Below, piece after piece: positions 4,929 to 7,497 of a stretch of 7,497 nt of DNA. The notes beneath the pieces were generated by a model. The model had not been told where the DNA came from. It ran no database searches and was given only the letters and a program-made list of their open reading frames with translations. Position numbers and translations under genes: made by a program. The DNA comes from Clostridia bacterium (GTDB lineage Bacteria > Bacillota > Clostridia > UMGS1810), in the NCBI GenBank assembly GCA_016293435.1, contig JAEDEG010000122.1:1-7497 (forward strand). The letters run 5' to 3'. Every line of letters begins with the position of its first letter. Position 1 is the stretch's first letter.

Positions 4929-7297
4929 AAATAGCATTTGGAAACAGCCGTATGGATAAGCGGTGGAAAAATAAAGAGATGTCTTGGGATGAACTGTGCG
5001 AAGTTGTAAGCCACACAAAACGCACAACCGAGACCGTTGAAGAATACCGAAGAATGAAAAAGGGACAGCAAGACAACATCAAGGATGTCGGTGGCTTTGT
5101 AGGCGGACATCTCCGTGAAGGCAGACGAAAGAACGGAAATGTTCTCTGTCGCAGTATGCTGACCCTTGATATGGATTATGCTACACCCGATGTTTGGGAA
5201 AACATTAAGATGCTCTATGACTTTAAGTGCTGCGTATATACCACGCATAAGCATACAAAAGAGAATCCAAGGCTCCGTCTGCTCATTCCTCTTTCCCGTG
5301 ATATTTCCGAAGAGGAATACCCGGCGGTTGCAAGAATGGTCGCAAAGGAAATCGGTATTGACATGTTTGATGACACTACATACGAACCGTGCAGACTTAT
5401 GTATTTTCCCTCAACATCTATCAACGGGGATTTCTTCCATGATGTAAAGCAAGGCGATGACCTCAATCCCGATGTATATCTGGCAAAATATGATGACTGG
5501 AGAGATGTATCCACTTATCCGGTATCCTCAAGGCAGTCAGAAGTTGTAAGCAGAAATGTCTCTGCACAAGCAGACCCACTGACTAAACCGGGAGTTGTCG
5601 GTGCTTTTTGCCGTGCATACACCATTGAGGATGCGATTGAAAAGTTTCTGTCTGATGTCTACGCACCAAGCAGCATGAATGGTCGCTTTGATTATATCCC
5701 CGCAGACTCCTCAGCCGGTGTAGTTGTGTATGATAATAAATTCGCATACAGCCACCATGCAACTGACCCGGTTTGCGGACTGCTCCTTAATGCGTTTGAT
5801 TTGGTAAGACTGCATCTTTACAGGGACATGGACGATAAGTGCGATAGAAATACACCTTCCTCTAAGCTACCGTCCTATAAAGCTATGTGCGACTTCGCAT
5901 TAAATGATGAAGCTGTTCGTGCAGTTTTCGCTGAAGAACGAATGTCACAGGCTTCCGAGGACTTCGCAACCGATGATTGGCAGACCACTTTGGAGCTTGA
6001 CAAAGCCGGAAATATAAAAGACACCATGACAAACATCTGCACCATTATCAGAAACGATGATAACCTCAAATGCATCGTATTTAACCAGTTCAAAAATATG
6101 ATTGACGTTGTTGGACCTTTACCATGGAAGCAAGTAAAGCCGGGTTGGAGCGACACTGACCTTGCTTGTGCGAAGATGTATTTTGAACGCATATACGGGA
6201 TATGGTCACCTACAAAGTTTAAGGATGCACTTCTCGCTGTGACCTCATCCGATCGACTTTACCATCCTATTAAAGAGTATCTTTCGGAATTGAAGTGGGA
6301 TGGTACCGAAAGGCTTGATACATTGCTCGTTGATTACCTTGGTGCTGAAGATACGGAATATGTACGAGCTGTAACAAGGAAAACGCTCGTGGCTGCAGTT
6401 GCAAGAATTTTCAAACCCGGCACAAAATTCGATTCCATTCTCGTTATTAGCGGTAAGCAAGGCATAGGTAAATCAACACTTTTTGCAAAGCTCGGACAGC
6501 AGTGGTTCTCGGACTCTTTGTCAATTGCGGATATGAAGGACAAGACAGCTCCTGAAAAATTGCAGGGATACTGGATTCTTGAAATCTCAGAGCTTAACGG
6601 TATGAAAAAAATTGATGTCGAAACAATCAAATCCTTTGTTTCCCGAACCGATGACAAGTACCGTCAAGCCTACGGCACCTCTGTTGAAAGCCATCCGAGA
6701 AGCTGCATTATCGTTGGTACAACTAACAGCGACGGTGGTTTTCTGCGTGACATAACCGGCAATCGCAGATTCTTTCCTGTTAATGTGACGGGTAAAGGAA
6801 AATACCATGCTTGGGAACTCACAGATATCGACCAAATATGGGCAGAAGCCGTGGAGTATTACAATCGTGGCGAAGAGCTATTCTTAAAAGGTGAAATTGC
6901 GGAACAGGCATACGCTATGCAGCGAGAAGCAATGGAAACGGATGACCGAGAAGGTATTGTTGAAGAATACCTCAACACCTTACTTCCCGATGAGTGGTCA
7001 TCTATGGATTTATATGAAAGAAAAAGCTACCTCAACGGCACGGAGTTTGGTGAGGTGAAAAGGCACGGAACGATAGAGCGTGACAAAGTCTGCACTATGG
7101 AAATATGGTGTGAGTGCTTCGGAAAACCTCGTGAGAGTCTCAAAAAAAGTGATTCATATGAAATTGAAGGTATTCTATACAAACTCGGCGGTTGGGAGCG
7201 TTATTCGGGAAATGCCTCCGGCAAGACACGCATTCCCGGTTATGGAGTGCAAAAGACCTATATTCGTGTTGCCAATGGAAACAAAGAAACCAATTGA
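4925..7297 (+). CDS. Primase-helicase: AEP-like N-terminus plus VapE/D5-type ATPase
   Basis: This 790-aa protein probably makes primers and unwinds DNA at the element's origin. The N-terminal part (about 1-195) shows AEP primase-polymerase-like motifs: Asp82-Met-Asp84 (LTLDMD), Thr106-x-His108 (YTTHKH) before RLRLLIPL, and EPCRLMYFPS (154-163). A middle region (about 222-345) may link the domains. The C-terminal ATPase (about 450-650) is of the virulence-associated E type: Walker A GKQGIGKS (510-517), Walker B with Glu553 (YWILEISE), sensor 1 Asn601 (IIVGTTNSD) and arginine finger Arg614-Arg615 (GNRRFFPV). Such ATPases form hexameric superfamily 3-like helicases. Residues 680-790 look like a DNA-binding tail ending in GYGVQKTYIRV. 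The start at 4925 has AGGAGG at 4912-4917 and overlaps DUF4406. The VapE assignment is strong; the AEP assignment is by motif only. The last codons overlap the first GGAAACAA repeat. Confidence 0.92.
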   Translation: MKIAFGNSRMDKRWKNKEMSWDELCEVVSHTKRTTETVEEYRRMKKGQQDNIKDVGGFVGGHLREGRRKNGNVLCRSMLTLDMDYATPDVWENIKMLYDFKCCVYTTHKHTKENPRLRLLIPLSRDISEEEYPAVARMVAKEIGIDMFDDTTYEPCRLMYFPSTSINGDFFHDVKQGDDLNPDVYLAKYDDWRDVSTYPVSSRQSEVVSRNVSAQADPLTKPGVVGAFCRAYTIEDAIEKFLSDVYAPSSMNGRFDYIPADSSAGVVVYDNKFAYSHHATDPVCGLLLNAFDLVRLHLYRDMDDKCDRNTPSSKLPSYKAMCDFALNDEAVRAVFAEERMSQASEDFATDDWQTTLELDKAGNIKDTMTNICTIIRNDDNLKCIVFNQFKNMIDVVGPLPWKQVKPGWSDTDLACAKMYFERIYGIWSPTKFKDALLAVTSSDRLYHPIKEYLSELKWDGTERLDTLLVDYLGAEDTEYVRAVTRKTLVAAVARIFKPGTKFDSILVISGKQGIGKSTLFAKLGQQWFSDSLSIADMKDKTAPEKLQGYWILEISELNGMKKIDVETIKSFVSRTDDKYRQAYGTSVESHPRSCIIVGTTNSDGGFLRDITGNRRFFPVNVTGKGKYHAWELTDIDQIWAEAVEYYNRGEELFLKGEIAEQAYAMQREAMETDDREGIVEEYLNTLLPDEWSSMDLYERKSYLNGTEFGEVKRHGTIERDKVCTMEIWCECFGKPRESLKKSDSYEIEGILYKLGGWERYSGNASGKTRIPGYGVQKTYIRVANGNKETN

Positions 7298-7401
7298 TGT
7301 TGTTTCCACAATTTCCTAAAAGGGATAATAGAAACATTTTAAGGAAACAACCCAAAGCTTTGGGCGGTCAGCCTTGCAGTGTGGTTGTTTCCTATGTTTC
7401 C
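7277..7401. repeat. GGAAACAA repeats in two inverted pairs
   Basis: The 8-mer GGAAACAA occurs at 7277-7284 and 7343-7350, and its exact complement TTGTTTCC at 7300-7307 and 7385-7392. These form two inverted pairs. The second pair extends to ten bases (GGAAACAACC at 7343-7352, GGTTGTTTCC at 7383-7392). A fifth partial copy, GTTTCC, is at 7396-7401. The first copy is inside the last codons of the primase-helicase gene and the first pair spans its stop codon. Such density is far above chance. Repeats beside an initiator gene suggest a replication origin or operator, but the role is inferred. Confidence 0.75.
7351..7364. repeat. Perfect 14-bp palindrome
   Basis: CCCAAAGCTTTGGG is its own reverse complement. 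It lies between the arms of the second GGAAACAA inverted pair and shares two bases with the left arm. It suits binding by a dimeric protein; no T-tract follows, so it is not a standard terminator. Confidence 0.7.
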
Positions 7402-7436
7402 AAAAAACTTTATATATATAAAAATATGAATATATA
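7402..7436. other. A+T-rich tract, possible DNA unwinding element
   Basis: Of these 35 bases 33 are A or T, including the palindrome TTTATATATATAAA at 7409-7422. It follows directly after the repeat cluster. Placement next to repeats is what an origin unwinding element would show, but A+T-rich intergenic or promoter DNA could look the same. Confidence 0.5.
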
Positions 7437-7453
7437 GAGAGAAATAGCAACAT

Positions 7454-7469
7454 ATACACGCATACACGC
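7454..7469. repeat. Tandem 8-bp repeat ATACACGC, two copies
   Basis: ATACACGC occurs at 7454-7461 and again directly at 7462-7469. With two short copies it may be chance or slippage. The bases around it up to 7497 hold no supported gene; the next gene presumably begins beyond the window. Confidence 0.5.
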
Positions 7470-7497
7470 ACGAGAGAGTTTTAACCCTTTCGGCAAC

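Noticed and set aside
4613..5254. A 213-codon open frame on the minus strand across the DUF4406 and primase-helicase start
   Set aside because: It is antisense to two motif-rich genes and the translated protein shows no coherent domain.
7343..7401. Intrinsic terminator after the primase-helicase gene
   Set aside because: The inverted repeat is long but its stem is not GC-rich, its loop is about 30 bases and no run of T follows either stem.
7192..7437. An 81-codon open frame on the plus strand running into the downstream noncoding region
   Set aside because: Half lies in another frame of the primase-helicase gene, and the rest crosses the repeat cluster and A+T-rich tract with no domain and no good ribosome site.

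Overview
The window looks like the replication and recombination module of a prophage or phage-like integrative element from a low-to-mid GC Gram-positive host, most likely a Clostridia-type Firmicute. That reading rests on gene order and content, purine-rich Shine-Dalgarno sites before nearly every gene, and tight ATGA overlaps. No attachment site, integrase, structural gene or host gene is present, so temperate phage, phage remnant and conjugative element cannot be separated. No search was run, so family names come from recognised motifs and remembered gene order.

Layout, all genes on the + strand. (1) Bases 2-241 are the 3' end of a sigma-70 region 4-like regulator, cut by the window edge. 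(2) A short leader (242-321) with two mutually exclusive small hairpins precedes a 64-aa orphan (322-516) and a 104-aa two-part orphan (513-827). (3) A DUF2800 nuclease follows (824-1966), with RecB/Cas4-like PD-(D/E)XK motifs and a cysteine set fit for a 4Fe-4S cluster, then a DUF2815/Enc34-type single-strand DNA-binding protein (1972-2517). (4) A hairpin without a T-tract (2524-2556) separates these from a family A DNA polymerase with 3'-5' proofreading motifs (2573-4501). (5) A DUF4406 nucleoside-deoxyribosyltransferase-like protein (4506-4928) overlaps the start of a 790-aa primase-helicase (4925-7297) that has archaeo-eukaryotic primase (AEP)-like motifs in front of a VapE/D5-type P-loop ATPase.

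Together the genes supply most of a self-contained DNA synthesis machine: primer synthesis and unwinding (primase-helicase), elongation and proofreading (polymerase), strand protection (SSB) and end resection (DUF2800 nuclease). The DUF4406 protein may act in nucleotide metabolism. No obvious single-strand annealing protein, such as RecT or Erf, lies between the nuclease and the SSB.

The most notable non-coding signal is at the 3' end. Four perfect copies of GGAAACAA, arranged as two inverted pairs, run from inside the last codons of the primase-helicase gene into the noncoding DNA. One pair encloses a perfect 14-bp palindrome, and a strongly A+T-rich tract follows at once. Repeats, palindrome and A+T-rich tract beside the replication initiator gene make a candidate replication origin or operator. 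The last 200 bases contain no supported gene.
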